Source of the DNA: Mimachlamys varia | Taxonomy: Eukaryota; Mollusca; Bivalvia; Pectinida; Pectinidae | DNA: 64,000 nucleotides | Assembly: GCA_947623455.1 (NCBI GenBank) | Contig: OX392527.1 | Coordinates: forward strand, 8,800,001 to 8,864,000 | Direction of reading: 5' to 3' | Shown here: positions 62,622-64,000 of the stretch, piece after piece | Position numbering within the stretch: position 1 is the first letter of the stretch | Layout: each line of letters opens with the position of its first letter | Made by a program: the position numbers and the translations under genes | The notes under the pieces: model-generated | The model's input: only the letters and a program-made list of their open reading frames with translations | Database searches by the model: none | What the model was told of the DNA's origin: nothing

Positions 62622-64000
62622 ATTAAGGTCCAGTGCTCTTGAAATATTCGTCCATTTCAAATTAATTTGAGTTGCTTGTCGAGGGGTGTACATATAAAGA
62701 CATTGATATTCTATGTTTTTATAATATTGTATTCTTGCCAAAGCTCCAGCGCATGATGGAACTTTATAAGTACACTTGCATTTATAAATATATTGTTTTA
62801 CTAATAAACATATTAGGTCAATGCCTCCATTTAACATTCTCTCTTGTAAACCAAAGAGGAAAGAGATTGGTGTCCATGGTATATCAATATTAACTTTTAC
62901 ACGAAAGACATTTCGAAAATATAGCCAAATATTTTTGACATGTGTACAATCCCAAAAGAGATGTTCTAAAGTTTCCCTATTTTCATTACAAAAAGTACAT
63001 AATTCAGTTTCCGACATATTAATTTTCATCAACAAATTATTAGTGTAGATAAATCTGTGTATAAAGTCGAAATGGAAACATTGTAATATAGCGTCATCCG
63101 TGACAGAAAAGGAAAGGGCAAAGAAATATTGCAACTGTAATTTAAGTATAGTTACCTGTAGTTTTTTTCCCCATTTTTCCACTACTTTGTCGGGAAAAGT
63201 ATTACATTTCTCAAGCAAAATATGATAAAACAGTTTTGTAACTTTTTCCTTTTTCTTTAAAAAATCAATGTATTTGTTTTTTATATTTGTTAACTTTCTA
63301 TCATTTAACCTTATAATACGTTTCCAACTTTTTGGAATAGCATGTATAATACTATAATATTTAATATATTGAACCTCAAAATTAAAAATGCTTCAGCGCT
63401 AAGAAAACATCCTGATTCATCTAATAAATCGTTTACATAGAATACATCTTGTATTACCCATGAACTATATGTAAAACACTTGTTATTTATTTTAATGCTC
63501 GTATTATTCCAGATTGGCTGTGATAGAATATCTTCCAATGTTAACATTCTAGGGGTTGTGGTGATATCTTCTTGTAACGTACTCCATATATTAAATACAT
63601 TTTTCCAAAAAGAATTGAAACACTTGCTTGAAAGCTGTAGTGCCGATTTTGACATAAAGAAAAATTTGTCACCACCAAAATTCTCTAGTTTATCTAACAA
63701 AAGTAATTTCCAATCCGAAAAATTCAAAGGATCAATAATTTTTTTAATCCACGATATTTTCAGGGCTTGACAAAAAGTTTTCACGTGTGGCATTTTCAGT
63801 CCACCATCTTCATAAGCGTTTATCAAAGTGTTTCGTTTTATTTTGTCGCCCTTACCGTTCCATACGAAGTCAAAAAACAACTTTTGTAATTTATAAAGAA
63901 ATGCATCTGATGGATCAGGAAGAACAGTGAATAAGTGAATAAACATAGGAAGAGCTAACGTTTTGATTATACATATCTTTCCAATTTTTGTTAATTTTCT
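62622..64000 (-). pseudogene. L1-like LINE ORF2 C-terminal part, runs off the window
   Basis: Minus strand. From the window edge it reads LTKIGKICIIKTLALPMFIH, then LFFDFVWNGKGDKIK, YEDGGLKMPHVKTFCQALKI and a long open stretch to about 63370, where a frameshift occurs. It resumes as KVVEKWGKKLQVTI and, near 62985-62930, CTFCNENRETLEHLFWDC (same C-x2-C-x8-H-x4-C spacing as the element at 45377-46951). It ends with a stop at about 62619. It is the same LINE clade as the intron 6 insertion but clearly a different, older family. Confidence 0.85.

Overview
This is eukaryotic, AT-rich animal DNA, and a bivalve mollusc is the most likely source (inference). It has small exons with GT/AG introns, very abundant minisatellites, tRNA-derived SINE, Tc1, jockey, RTE, L1-like and Penelope-like remnants, and a long ~156-bp tandem repeat of the kind seen in bivalve repeat-bearing elements. 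No bacterial-type operon, rRNA, CRISPR or functional tRNA gene was seen.

Only one cellular gene is evident. It is an 11-exon flavin monoamine oxidase-like gene on the + strand, with its coding start at 20783 and its stop at 57109. All ten introns can be placed on GT/AG sites with matching phases. The exons join to 1596 bp, which is 531 codons plus a stop, the expected length for the MAO family. The FAD-binding N-terminus, the substrate domain, the C-terminal FAD signature and a tail-anchor helix are all present. The residue aligned with the cysteine that covalently holds FAD in vertebrate MAO is alanine here.

Layout. 1-20.7 kb is repeat-rich flank: a 3.46-kb element with ~580-bp inverted arms around a decayed jockey-like RT; a MITE; a 4.3-kb Helitron/HINE-like element filled with ~27 copies of a 156-bp unit; another RT relic; a 4-kb foldback structure whose arms are 45-bp minisatellites; and a tRNA-like SINE. 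20.8-57.1 kb is the oxidase gene. Intron 1 holds a palindromic AT minisatellite split by an apparently intact Ty3-like LTR retrotransposon (166-bp LTRs that read identical, one 1608-aa ORF). Intron 2 holds a 34-bp array. Intron 5 is almost entirely a 27-bp array starting on its own donor site and a 21-bp array ending on its own acceptor. Intron 6 holds about 8 kb of a 35-bp array split by a recent 5'-truncated L1-like insertion. Intron 8 holds a rearranged RTE-type LINE inside a 33-bp minisatellite, nested insertions and a second MITE copy. 57.1-64 kb holds a Tc1 relic, a 37-bp minisatellite, a Penelope-like relic with its RT core deleted, and a second L1-like relic running off the right edge.

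The most unusual signal is intron 5. Both of its ends have expanded into tandem repeats whose unit contains the splice site itself: over 100 donor copies at the 5' end and about 25 acceptor copies at the 3' end. The long open frames inside the minisatellites follow from repeat period and composition and are not annotated as genes.
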